In this document: piece after piece, positions 11,012 to 21,829 of the stretch | How positions within the stretch are numbered: position 1 is the first letter of the stretch | How the letters are laid out: the number at the start of each line of letters is the position of its first letter | NCBI GenBank assembly: GCA_027946555.1 | Contig: JAPEVC010000006.1 | Location: 278,091-342,090, forward strand | DNA from: Gnomoniopsis sp. IMI 355080 | Taxonomy: Eukaryota > Ascomycota > Sordariomycetes > Diaporthales > Gnomoniaceae | DNA: 64,000 bases | Direction: 5' to 3' | Made by a program: the position numbers and the translations under genes | Notes under the pieces: generated by a model | Told to the model about the DNA's origin: nothing | Seen by the model: only the letters and a program-made list of their open reading frames with translations | Database searches by the model: none

Positions 11012-14000
11012 ATGTCGTTGAATGGGCTAGACGACGCCAAGGTCAAGGAAGCCCACGAGGCTGCGGTTGCGGAAGCGGGAGGATGGTAAGTCCAGATCAT
11101 TTTCCAGTCCGACTGAGCTTCGTGGTGGACGGGATGCAACGCTCATCTAATCCTCGCCCTCGTGCGAGGCGCTCCTTGCAAATACAGATCATTCGCTGAT
11201 TTTTGAGTGCGCATCTACAGGTTCCTGCTCAAGTATGCCAGCCGCGATGAGGTCGAAGTTCTAGCAAGGGGGAGCAATGGCGTGGTGGAGATGCGATCCA
11301 ACATCGAGCAGTACGAAGACGCTTCTCCGCTCTTTGGCTTCCTCAGGTACAGGAGACGTAATGTCATGGTCAAATACACGCCCGAAGGGTGCTCTCGCTT
11401 GGTCCAAGGTTAGTCACCAAGTTTCCGGCAAACTGACTGGATCGTTTGCATCTTCTGCACGACAAGATTGGACTTGCAGCCCCTGATTCTCGTTGCTGCC
11501 CTTTTCCCGACTAACCGTAATTACTCCTATTTCACAGCACGGAGCACCGTTCATTTTAATGCTGTCTGCGATCAATTCGGTCCTTGCGAAACGATTCTCG
11601 ATTTATCAGATCCTAAGGAGCTCAACGATGTCAAGCTCTCCAATGCGTGCTCCCTTCACACGGCCTCGGCCTCGACATCGTCCTCGAATAGTTCACTGCG
11701 CAGGCGGAGATTGATGGAAATTACAGAGGAGGAAGAGGAGGAACAGCGGGAGACCAAGAGGCAATCTACCATCGAGGAGAAGGATTTGCCAGGCGAGATT
11801 GACGAGACCCCAGCACGACCGCGGTCGCCGATCACGGGCCCACCTGTGACGCTCGACTCGAGCATTGCGACCTCGCCCAAGGAGACGAAATTCGCCGACA
11901 CGACGGAAGCCCCATCCTTTGCCGGCGCGCCGCGGCCGGCGTCCCCCGCCAAATCATTTGATGCGGAGCTCGGGCGGCGTATGTCCTCGCAGTCTTCACG
12001 GCAAGATTACTACAGTAGCTCGGCGTACCTGTCAAGCAAAGCTAGAGTGAAGCTTGGTCCGAGACCCTCCGCCGATCCCGCGGGCAGGCCGCGGTCTTCC
12101 GGTGACACAAAGCGACCCGTGGCGTCCATGCCTGCAGGTCTCAAACTATTGCTCAAGGGAGCTAAGAAGTCCAAGACACAGGATGATTCGTCTTCTATTA
12201 TTAGTGAGGTACCTTCTGAAGACACATTCCTGGCGTCGTCCCTGGTCATTCCCGAAAACAATAACAACAACCGACCCCATACAAGTGGCGGACGGCCACC
12301 TAGCAGCTCCGGCATATCGGTCAAGTCACTGCCTGCTATCTCGGCACCCGCAAAACAGACCATGACTCCTGAGAAAGCTCGACTTATGAAGGCACTGCAG
12401 CTCAGGGAGAGAAAGAGGAGGGAGAGCGCGACCCCGACGCCGGCAGTTCCCTCGATCGAGATGACGCCCTCCTCCCTCTCAGAATCAGACCAACCGACGA
12501 CTGCTCTTACGGAGGCTCCTGCCGTTGTCGGTAGTACAGAATTGCATGATGCTGAGCTTGCGAAGCAAGCTCCAGAGCTTGTCGCTGAAGATACCGAGGC
12601 CACACACGTGATACCAGATCCAACGGATCAGAAGCAGGAACTGGCTGCTGACCAGCAGTCTGTCTCGAAGGCCGACTCTGCGATCGATGTCGTATCTTCG
12701 TCTACCGACCAAACCTCTGAACATAGTCACACTGATTCTCGACCTCCGTCGCCAGTCTGTGCATCTGAAGTGGGAGACTCGACAAAGGCCTCCTCCATCT
12801 CTGAGTCTACGGACGAAACTCTACAACCTGCCGTAGAAAAAGAAGCCAGTGAAGAAACAGAGCACCAAATCGCCGAAACACAATCAATTGCTGAAGAACA
12901 GGCTGCCGGCGTCTCAACGCCCAGCGCCGAGCTTGCGATTGATGAGGTGGCAAGAGATATTCCCGGCGCCGATGAACGAGACGCGCCCAAAGCGCCCCTG
13001 ACTCAGCCTGATGCCAATACTGACATGGGCGTTACCGAGGCTCAGGGAAAACAAGATGTGGAATCTACCTTGGACGGTGCTCCTGCGGAAAGTAGTTTCA
13101 TTCCAACATCGAAATTCGCCTCGAAGCTCCCATCCGGTCAGGCCGCCATGGACCCCATGGAATCCAGGGGCCAGGACCCACTCAATGTAACCAATGTTAC
13201 ATCTGGGCTTGGGGGTATTGATGAGGCGGGCCCTGTCCCGGTGGATACCCCAGAGAGGACAGAAGACGGATCAGCCGCATCACCATCAAAATGGAACCTC
13301 CCCGTCTCAAAGTACTCTTCAACGCACGACACCAGCAAATTCATTGCTTCTTCACCTGTTCCTGCCATTGTGACCTCAACTGCCGAATCGTCTACCAATG
13401 GACAGGACGCCGTAGCCGACGCAGCTGACAAAATGGTCGACGATGGCACCACTGACGAGAAGAGGCGGTCTGGAGAAACTGACCCCATCCTCACCAGCTC
13501 AGATCTCACTGAGAAAGAGGCACCACAACTAAATGGAGATGCTGCCAACGAACAACAATCCGCCACGAATGATGACGCCATGTCATCCATGGCCGTGTCG
13601 CCCATCAGTGAATTTCCACCTCAGCCCAGCGAACCACCAACACCACGCGTGGGCCCGGTGCGGACTGTGTCAACACCGGTTCACAGTCCACACTCGACCG
13701 GTGGCGAAGCCCCACCGGCAGCCACACCCTCAAGATCGGTTTCGTCGGGCTCAGTATTCAACCAGAGGATGAGCCAGCAGCCGCCGTCCTCTCATCTTGC
13801 CCCACCCAGACAGCCCGGCAAGTTGGGCGGCAGCCTTGCATCGCGCATTAAAGCTTTCGAGCAATTGGCTAGCAAGACTCCCCCGTCTGCCGCTCCCGTT
13901 ATCTCCAGCGTCAAGGATCGGCCTCAATCTGCTTTCTTCTCTGTCCAACGCAACAGCAGTATCCGAGATGGGGCACGGTCGCCTTCTGTGCTCGAGAGGA

Positions 14001-15246
14001 CCAACTCGATTTACCGCGGGCGGGCCCCAACGTCGGCTGACTCCGAGGACTCGCCTGAGTCTGGGGTCGGAAGACCATCGCGGGAACGGTCTGGATCCGT
14101 GGCAAGTCGTCTGTCTGTGTTTGAAGGCGGCAATGCTCCTAGAGGGAAGCCAGAAACTGTACAGGTGACAGCGCGAATTGTCCGTGAGCCCGGTCAGAAC
14201 TATCCCCGAGCCCCGGAGTCCAACGTGGATCCCCTAGAGTACGCCTCTACGGAACTGAAGCAGTCGCCCTTGATCGTGGATCACCGAAAAGATGTGGAGA
14301 CCCCAGAACCAGCAACTGCAGCTGAGGCCGCGCCAATCCCGACGCCCCTCGTGCACACTGCAGGCGAGCCGCGGAGGTCTCTGCACGAGCGGCGACTATC
14401 GAGGGACAAGAGAAGTTCCGTCGATGCTTCCAAAGATGGTCTTTCTCGACCAGGACAGCGCACTTCCTTGACCATGGCCAGAGACTTCTTCCGAGACTCC
14501 ATGGCAGGTAAGGAGAATACCAATTCAGCCAGGCCACCATCTGTGCACCTCCAATCTAGCTCTCTGCTTAGCAGGCTGAGCATTAACACCAGACACAAGT
14601 CTATTAGCCAAGACTCTGCTCTGCTGTCTCCGGTCTCTGTGGCCGAACAGAGCGAGTCCCCAGATGAGAAAAAAGAGGGCAACCGAGCCAGCCGTTTGAT
14701 GCGTCGACTGTCCAGCACGTTCAGCCCTTCGCGCAAGCAAAGCACATCCACCGTGACCTCACCAGTCCTGCCGGAAGAGAATGTGTTCGACCCTGAGAAG
14801 ACCCCACAGGCTCGTGCCGCGACAGCTCCTGCCACACCGCAGGTGAACAACATTGTCGCGGTCATGGGCGACGTTAACGTTCAGTTTCCCGAGAACCTTC
14901 TGTGGAAACGTCGATTGATGTCCTTGGACTGCAATGGTTTCCTCCACCTCAGTCCCGCTCAGGGTGCCACCTCTTCTCGCGAGAGACAACTTAAGCGGTT
15001 CCACATGAGCGAGTTCCAGACACCTTACACGCCGGAGATGGAGTTCCAGGAGCTGCCTAACAGTGTGTGTCTGGATTTCAAGACTGGATCTGGGCTGCAA
15101 ATTGCACTTCAAGACCGTGTCGGGCAGCAGAATGTGCTGCTGGGTAAGTTCTAACAATAATCGTCCTACTACGAGAGCGCTCGCTGACGGGTTTGGAAAT
15201 AGTCCTTCAACACGCGCATCAGAAACATACTTCCTTTGGACAATAA
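11012..15246 (+). CDS. Large ADF-H-like / PH-like cytoskeletal candidate protein
   Basis: Four exons, 11012-11085, 11221-11408, 11538-15143 and 15203-15246, give 1303 aa. The start MSLNGLDDAKVKEAHEAAV is the first ATG in frame. Seen: residues 1 to about 125 resemble an actin-depolymerising-factor homology domain (FLLKYASRDEVEVL, LYGFLRY-like FGFLRYRRRNV, then TVHF). An acidic stretch EITEEEEEEQ follows near 146. About 1000 residues of Ser/Pro/Thr-rich disordered sequence come next. The folded C-terminal module (about 1194-1303) has NVQFPENLLWKRR, a core LPNSVCLDF and terminal QHAHQKHTSFGQ, and looks like a PH domain. Some fungal orthologues carry a misleading 'GPI-anchored glycoprotein' label; I see no signal peptide or GPI signal. 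A role linking actin to membrane or cortex is inference. I cannot assign a yeast name. Confidence 0.8.
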
Positions 15247-16346
15247 ATCTGGATTGCACACCTCTCGACCAAGGTGGCTTTGAACCCATCTCAGCTGATT
15301 TCTTTTCCCTTTGTTGTCCACATCATACGACTCAACAGGAGATTACGACCATAAAAATCTATCATCTTTAATACTCTTTGCGGCTCTGTGCCAAAAGAAC
15401 CAGTCGATCTAAACCCCGGCTTTCAAAAGCTTGTTCAGAATTTTCGACATCAACTATCATGAGCGAGCGAGCAGCTGTGCACCAGGCTGAATTGAGCCAA
15501 AAACAAAAAACTTGTTACCCGAGACCTTGCCTCGCACTCACATACACTTCGTCAATTTTGGCGTTTTGTTCTGCCCTTCTCATTTGTCACCTATATCATT
15601 GCTGCCTGGAAAGAGAGAAAGAACTGGATTCCCACTTGCTGCTATTTCATGGCCAAGCCTCTTTTGTTTCCCCCAACTCATTGATACCATAAGCACACTC
15701 ATACCCCCCCCCCTTTGGGATCGTCATCCATTTTCCTTGTCTGCGAACTCATTTATCTTTTCCCTCCCATTTTCTCTTCGCATATTATGGTGGTTCAAGC
15801 AAGGAGCCGGTAGGCAGGCGGGCAGACATGTCTAGCGGATTAAAGTGTATCAGCGGGCAGCATTTGCTCTTACTCGGTGGAATGGAACCTTTTGCGGAAG
15901 ATGAAGTCGGATTGAGACTCATCATTGAGATATGCCTAAGCCAAAACTGTACATAAACATAATATCCTTCTAGGCTGAAGGACAACGTCGGATAGTAAGG
16001 GAAGTGGGCAATTGTCACGGTGTCGAAGAGCTGGTCGAGTCTCTTTGGGAGCATACTTTAGAAGAATTGAGTGAACCTCCATTCAACGAGTATAGACTCA
16101 CTCTTGTTGCCAGCTGCTATTGTGTGCATGTGTGTACGTGTGTCAGTTGCTGCTCATTATTAGCATCAGCATATCCCAGAGGTCCGATTGCTCTCTACGA
16201 GATAGCAACAAGCAAACGGATAAGCAATTCAGACTCTGGACAGCCATCTATGTGGTATCTCTAACACGATCACAATGGTAGCTGTCGCTCAAGTGTCAGC
16301 AAAGGCTCGCCTTTCCTTTTCTTTCTGTCGACGTTTGAATGTGCGA
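15247..16346. other. Convergent intergenic region
   Basis: This lies between the 3' ends of the ADF-H-like gene (+) and the GrpB-family gene (-). It holds no supported gene. A C10 run lies at 15704-15713. ORFs of 60-107 aa are T/C-rich and featureless. It probably contains both 3' untranslated regions. Confidence 0.5.
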
Positions 16347-17210
16347 TCAATCCAGCAGCCCCCGCGCCTTGAAAGCCCGGTCGAGGATGGCCTGGATGAC
16401 AGGCTCTTTCCTCAAGTTGTATTGTGCCATGCTCTCACCGGACTCTTGGCTGGCTGCGGAGCACTCGCGCTTCACTGAGGCATACAGTTCGAAATCTTCG
16501 GGGTGCTGTTCGGCACCCACATTTGTGTTGTCAGCGGTGCAGGTAGCTAGTGTAGGCAATATGCCCATACCACTGGGTCCCATATGATGCAGGTCTCTCT
16601 CTCGGGCTCTCGTACATCGTCTCAAGCGGGTAGAGTATTAAAAGGATAGCCGACTTACGGTGAGCAACCAGTCCTTGAAAATTTGATGCCTCAACACCTC
16701 CGGACACCCAGGCCCCCACACATGCACATGCGCCTCGATCCGCCCATCATCATCATCATCATCATCACCATCATCACAAATAAAGAACCGATGCTGATGC
16801 CACCCCGGCTCGCGAAGAAGAAACTGCAAGCCCGCCCCTCGCTCGCCTTCCGCGTCTGAACAACCTCTTCCCGTGCCCGTACCTTCCCACCCTTTGCCCA
16901 CCAAGGCGCTCACGTAGGCGGCCTCGTCGGCCGGGTCCGCGACGACGACGTCAATGTCGATGACCGCTTTGGCAGGCATTTGGGGGATGGAGGTGCTGCC
17001 CACATGGGCGATGGAGAGAGCCCGTGGGCCGAGGGCGTTGCGGATGCGGTTGGCGAGTTGGGTGTAGCGTGTGGGCCAGAGAGGGGAGTAAGGAACAATG
17101 GCTAGCGAAGGTGGTCGGGCGCGTTTGGAGATGCGCTCGAGGCCGGTGTCTGTTGTGACGACGGGGTGTTGGACTAGTGCTTGGGGGATGGGGGATACTG
17201 GGATAGTCAT
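16347..17210 (-). CDS. GrpB / UPF0157 family nucleotidyltransferase-fold protein
   Basis: Two exons, 17210-16659 and 16505-16347, flank a 153-bp GTAAGT...CAG intron and give 236 aa. The join reads DWLLTHPEDFELYASVKREC. Seen: IVPYSPLWPTRY, the family hallmark HVGSTSIPQMPAKAVIDID near residues 70-90, and a C-terminal Tyr/Lys-rich helix with KEPVIQAILDRA. A poly-Asp stretch (DDDDDDD) encoded by an ATC repeat at 16745-16777 interrupts the strand before HVHVWG. Known: UPF0157 proteins share the nucleotidyltransferase fold and are common in bacteria; the substrate is unknown. Fungal copies exist, and the intron here argues for long residence. The start lies beside a T11A17 tract. The exact biochemical role is not known. 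Confidence 0.85.
16745..16777. repeat. ATC trinucleotide repeat coding for poly-Asp
   Basis: Repeated CAT/ATC units, slightly interrupted (CACCAT), inside the GrpB-family gene. On the minus strand they read as aspartate codons. Slippage here would add or remove Asp residues without breaking frame. Confidence 0.8.
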
Positions 17211-17216
17211 CTTTTC

Positions 17217-17244
17217 TTTTTTTTTTTAAAAAAAAAAAAAAAAA
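17217..17244. repeat. T11A17 homopolymer palindrome
   Basis: Eleven T followed directly by seventeen A, 7 bp upstream of the GrpB-family start codon. As poly(dA:dT) it may exclude nucleosomes at the promoter. As RNA it could form an A-U hairpin next to the start. Both are inference. Confidence 0.8.
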
Positions 17245-17700
17245 TAAGGGTGGGAGGCTGGTGAGGTTTGTCAGTTACCACAATGGGTGTCGTTGAGTGG
17301 GAAGCAGAGATTGTAAAGATTGATCATACGGCAGGTGAGAGCCCTATAGAAGTATATGAAGGCTTCAAAGTTGGGTTTGGATCTGAGTACCTGACTAAGT
17401 TACCTACTAGCCGGAATTGGCACGCCGTGCTGACTGCATAATACACAGTAAGGTGCCTATAGGTGCCTGCATAGGTATCTAGGTCTGTTTACTATGTAGT
17501 TATATGCATATTGAGTCATACATTGGACATCTGCAAAATTACACTCTTTTCAAGTATATTCTGACTTGGGATCCTCAACTCAATCCGTAAGCATGGTTGG
17601 TAAATTGAAGACTTAGGTAAAAATTATCCCGCAACCATTAAGAGTAATTGCTGTATGCTTTCTATTTGGCAATCGGAGACACAGTTGAAAGCTCACAGTA

Positions 17701-17706
17701 TATAAA
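17701..17706 (+). promoter_or_regulatory. Possible TATA box
   Basis: TATAAA lies about 57 bp before an ATG at 17758 that could open a short first exon of the Nudix locus. Only the motif match supports it. Confidence 0.3.
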
Positions 17707-17856
17707 CACACTCTGGCTCATTGGCAAAGTTCTTTCTTACCTCTTCTGTTTCGAGTACATGTGTCTTCCACGTAGGTCAAGCTCAAAATAGGTCTGGCAT
17801 AGAATCTCGAACGGCTGCCGTCTGTGTGTAGGGAGTCGGGCAAGGACGCTCCGTAG

Positions 17857-18515
17857 ACTTTTTCAATCCACAAGGCCACCATAGCCACATTCAACAACAT
17901 TGGCCCCAAAGGCTTGATCTTCAAGCGCACTGTGAAATACTTCAATGTCGCCCACAATGACTTCCTCGGAATGAACAAGGCATCTTTCGAGCGCGTGGCC
18001 GTCAGTGCGGTGGTTTCGAACCCTGAACTCGAGGGCAGGGTTCTGCTCGCTCACCGCGTAGCGAAAGACACGTTCGGCAACCCGTGGGAAGTTCCCGGTG
18101 GCATGGCCGATAGGAAGGACATCACCCTTCTGCATGCTGTTGCTCGAGAGCTGCAGGAAGAGGCGTGAGTGACATTCTCAGAGGACAGGGTATTGACCTG
18201 TGTCCCAAAATCAATGCTAACTAGGACCCGCCTCGAAACCTCACAGTCACTGAGGTCAAGCATCAGAATAGTTGCGAAGATCTGGGCAAGCTCCGGAATG
18301 GCAACAAGGCAGAATACTCGTTGTGGTCGGCGTGCCGCGTAGACGGTTTCGAAGTCAGACTTGATCCCAAAGAGCATCAGGACTTCGTCTGGACGACCAA
18401 AAAAGATGTCGAGGACGGGCGCTGTGGAGAGGATCCCCTGAACTTTACTACGGCGGATCAACGTCAGGTTGTCCTGGATGCCTTCGAGTGGCGTGAAATA
18501 GACTGCATGTGGTGA
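17857..18515 (+). pseudogene. Nudix hydrolase, probably disrupted
   Basis: Two readable halves of one Nudix protein are present. The first (frame open from 17857 to 18164) contains FERVAVSAVV, VLLAHRV, NPWEVPGG and HAVARELQEEA, the Nudix box. After an apparent intron (GTGAGT at 18165, CTAACTAG ending 18224) the second half reads VKHQNSCEDLGKL, VDGFEVRLDPKEHQDFVW and FTTADQRQVVLDAF, as fungal Nudix C-termini do. The canonical splice joins them out of frame and hits a stop at about codon 32 of exon 2. Only a GC donor at 18163 would keep frame. No ATG opens the first half; an ATA sits in a perfect GCCACC context at 17881. A short upstream exon starting at 17758 and joining at 17885 is possible. 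Known: Nudix enzymes cleave nucleoside-diphosphate derivatives. Broken gene, atypical splice or base error are all open. Confidence 0.55.
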
Positions 18516-20216
18516 TGGTGCTACCACGGGGCAGACAGAGGACTGAAGCGCCCACCTAGGCCATAGTGGACAATAGGAGAATGCCACTGTGATGAGATGT
18601 GAGCTTGAAGCCATGAACAGGAGGGATAAGTGCCTTCCTGTGGGTCTCTTTCCTCAAGGTCCTGCTGCTTGCGTGAGCCAGAGTGTTGATCGCATGCCTT
18701 TGCGTCGTCCCCGGCCCCCTAAAATCTAGAGCAATACTTGCGCAGCTTCGTGTGTATGGTACAGTATTGGGAACAATAGTCCAGCCACGCTATTGCCATG
18801 AGCCACTGTATACGAACAGAGCATTTCGGCGCAATAGCAGATTTGGGTCATAGTACTTGTTGAAATGGGTTCGTCGGCACTGGCCAATTTGCAATAAGTG
18901 GCCCTGTGGACAGAGTCAACGGCGGTGGTCACAGCGCAAGCTCATGCTGGCCCGGGCTGGTAATGTAAGGTACGGAGCACAGACGATCTGCTAAATGCGG
19001 CCATGCTGCCATGGTGCGCAAGTGGAAAAGGCAAATAGATAAATGGTGGCCAATTGCCAATTAATTCGAGGGAGCTAACGGTTTGGGGAAGTGGGCGCAG
19101 GCGGGTCTAGGGTCGTCTCCGCACGCTCTTGCAATCTGCAGGCATGAGTTTGCCGTGTGCGAGGGCAGGAGGGACCAGAGGGTAGGAGGAGGGCGCAAGG
19201 AACAGGAACCCGCCAAACCTTGGGACAGAGAGACCTTTTTTGAGCAAACCAAGGCAAGGCAAGGCAAGGCATGAACACTTGTTACGTTATCTGCAGCTTT
19301 TGCTTTTCTTGCTAGACGCCATCACCACCTATCGCAAGCACACATTTGCCCCTCCATCATCAACTCTCTCTCTCTCAACCGCCGGGCGCAAACGTAACGC
19401 AACGCAAGGCCAGGCCCACGGACCAATTCGATTGTCCCAGGCCTGCTTCAGGGCTCCACTCCGCGTTACGATCTTGGCCCCCGGTCGTCCGTCTTGTCTG
19501 TGTCTTGTCCCAGAATCCGCATCTGGATCTCGACGAGCATCACCCCGAAAGACACAAATTCCTCCGATCATAGTTTCGATCCTCAGTCCCTCTGCGGCTT
19601 CGACTTGCTTTTCGTCGATCCGATTGTTGCTTCTTCCTCAGTATTTGACAAGATCGTCGCTCGAACCTCGGCGGCCAACGTCCAGACACAGTCTGCAACA
19701 CCCGCCCAGGTGGCACAAGGCAAGGCACAAGGGGACCGCCACTGTCACTTGTCTTGGTCACACCCTGCTGCATACAGTACAATACAGTACATCACTCTCC
19801 TCTCCAGGACGGTCCTGCACGCCGACCTCTCCCGCGACCGCTGGGCCACGGCCACCTCCACAGCCACCACACTGTTGCCAATTCGACATCTCTTGTAGCC
19901 GCCGTCGATCTGGCTATTCCCGTTGCCCTATCTTGCTCTGCACCCACGCCTGCGCGCATCTGGACGGGAATCGGCCTGTTCCTCGCGAATGGGAGCCCAC
20001 CCAGAGCTTTCCAGTCATCTTCCGAGCGATCAATCCCAACCACCCGACCATTTCGCCCTTGCGAGCTCCCTTACTCAACCACATTGTCGTCTTTGATCCG
20101 CAGGCGCCTCTTCTTTAGCGGCTGCGTGGGCCCCAACCCGGATATCTAGGCGAAGAACTACTTGGCTCTGTCGATCCCTTGCTCCCCACCCATCGTCGTA
20201 CACGAAAGCTACCACC
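18516..20216. other. Intergenic and pyrimidine-rich leader of STE50-like gene
   Basis: No supported gene. Four tandem AAGGC units lie at 19251-19270 and a (CT)n run at about 19365-19376. From about 19340 to 20200 the plus strand is strongly C/T-rich, so all three forward frames stay open for hundreds of bases. That is composition, not coding. The end of this stretch is probably the STE50-like 5' untranslated region. Confidence 0.5.
19251..19270. repeat. AAGGC tandem repeat
   Basis: Four perfect copies of the pentamer AAGGC in the region upstream of the STE50-like gene. No function is evident. Confidence 0.7.
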
Positions 20217-21829
20217 ATGAGCTTCAACCACGGCACGGCCTACGCCGAATCAGACGCCGACGACGAGTACGAGCGAGAGCTCCACGAGAGCTCCCCGATC
20301 GATGCCACCGATGATGCCCTCTCGCCCACCGACTCCGACCCTCACTCAAACGAACACACCCCGACAACATACGGCTATCGCTCAAGTGCTGATCGTTTAC
20401 CCGAAACTATCATAACAGAATGGACTGCGGACGAGTGCGCAGATTTCATTGCTACTATCGGTCTGCAGCAATACTCGGATCGATTTCTTGGTGCGTGGTG
20501 GACGAGATTATCCGACATGCTGAGCCCAGGTCGACTAACATGACGTACAAACAGAAAATGAAATAGTTGGCGAGGCATTGATTGCTCTTTTGCATGACGA
20601 TCTCAAGTCAATGGGCATCAATAGTGTGGGCCATAGGTTGACCATCCTGAAGAGCGTCTACGACGTCAAGAAGGCACAAGACGTGCCGATAGAAAGCGAT
20701 CACTACGTCCCACTTTGTAAGCCAGCGCCATTGGATCCCATCAACCGCTTGTCTTCAATTTGAAGAGCATGGTGCTAATTACTATGCCATAGCTGCCGAC
20801 GCCGAGGCTCAGTATGCTACCGCAACATTGAAGGACATCAGGCATTTGGTGGAACAACTGAGACTACGAGACGAGCGTATGAACCTGGTGGAACAGGATT
20901 TCAGGAGATTGGCCGATGACTTCAGAAGACTAAGAGAGGATATGCTACCCGCTCTACGCCTCGCAAAAGACGCCCAGCAACCCCTACCACACGTCAGCAA
21001 CGGGCAGTCCTACAGCTACGATACGACAGTGTCGCCTCCCGCACCAACGCCGTCTACCGGCAGTCAGTCTGGAGGAGGTCTCAAGCGGCAGTACTCGACC
21101 AAGAAGATTATCTTGGGAGCAACACCAAAGGCTACTTCCCCATCCCATTTACAAACAACTCACGAACGAGGCATGGAGCAAACTCTGGACCCATCAAATG
21201 CAGCAGAGAGAGCAGTGCTGTCGTCATCGCATCTAGCTGCCATGAATGGCTCTGGCGGTCCTAGTGCGATATCACCTGGCTACCCGTCTCCCAACATGCC
21301 CTCACCCACTTCGCCACCAAGTGTAAGTAGTGGGACGACTCTCGCCTCTAGATCCTACCGCGCCGACCAACCGACACCCTCAAGTCGATCCACCTTCTCA
21401 CAGGCCGAACACAATTACGAACCCCGCGACAAGCCCACCTCTGCCCCACGAAGGGGCCAAACACCTGCCCCCGACACGCCGTCAAGTAGTAACGCCTCGG
21501 TTGAAATCTTCAAATCCTTCCGCGTGAGCCTAGACGATCCGTGTTACAAGGTGCTACCAGCGGCTTTAAAGAAATACCAGATCAACGCCCCATGGGATCA
21601 ATACGCCCTGTATATTGTATATGGTGACCAAGAGCGGTGTTTGGGTCTGGAAGAAAAGCCACTTATTTTGTTCAAGCAACTAGACAAGGAGGGCAAGAAG
21701 CCAATGTTCATGTTGAGAAAGACGAACCCTGCCCAGGTCGATATATCTGGCGAGGCCCCTGGGAGTGCAGGACTAGGGTCCGCAAGGGGCGCAACTACGG
21801 GGTATGATCCCCCCGGTGGAATCATTTGA
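20217..21829 (+). CDS. STE50: Ste50-type MAPK adaptor (SAM and RA domains)
   Basis: Three exons, 20217-20490, 20555-20716 and 20793-21829 (introns of 64 and 76 bp), give 490 aa. Seen: an acidic N-terminus, then a SAM domain from about residue 67 to 130 (EWTADECADFIATIGLQQY, LLHDDLKSMGINSVGHRL). A coiled-coil-like segment lies at about 150-190 and a Ser/Pro-rich linker in the middle. A Ras-association domain at about 385-460 reads FKSFRVSLDDPCYKVLPAAL to KPMFMLRK. Known: Ste50 binds the MAPKKK Ste11 through SAM and Cdc42/Ras-like GTPases through RA, feeding mating, filamentation and osmotic pathways. Intron 1 interrupts the SAM domain, and removing it restores QQYSDRFLENEIVGEALI. Domain order and length match fungal Ste50. 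Confidence 0.93.

Larger units (their letters stand above)
17211..17856. other. Divergent region between GrpB-family gene and Nudix locus
   Basis: AT-rich by comparison with neighbours. It carries the T11A17 tract, several AGGTGCCT/AGGTATCT elements at 17450-17485, and TATAAA at 17701-17706 oriented toward the Nudix locus. No gene is supported, apart from a possible short 5' exon of the Nudix locus (ATG at 17758). Confidence 0.4.

Noticed and set aside
12010..12603. Minus-strand ORF of 197 codons inside the ADF-H-like gene
   Set aside because: It is antisense to low-complexity coding sequence; the Ser/Leu pattern mirrors repeated Ser/Pro/Glu codons.
19240..20149. Three overlapping plus-strand ORFs up to 292 codons before STE50
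   Set aside because: All three forward frames are open because the strand is pyrimidine-rich. The longest begins at TTG and has no protein-like pattern. Best explained as a 5' leader.
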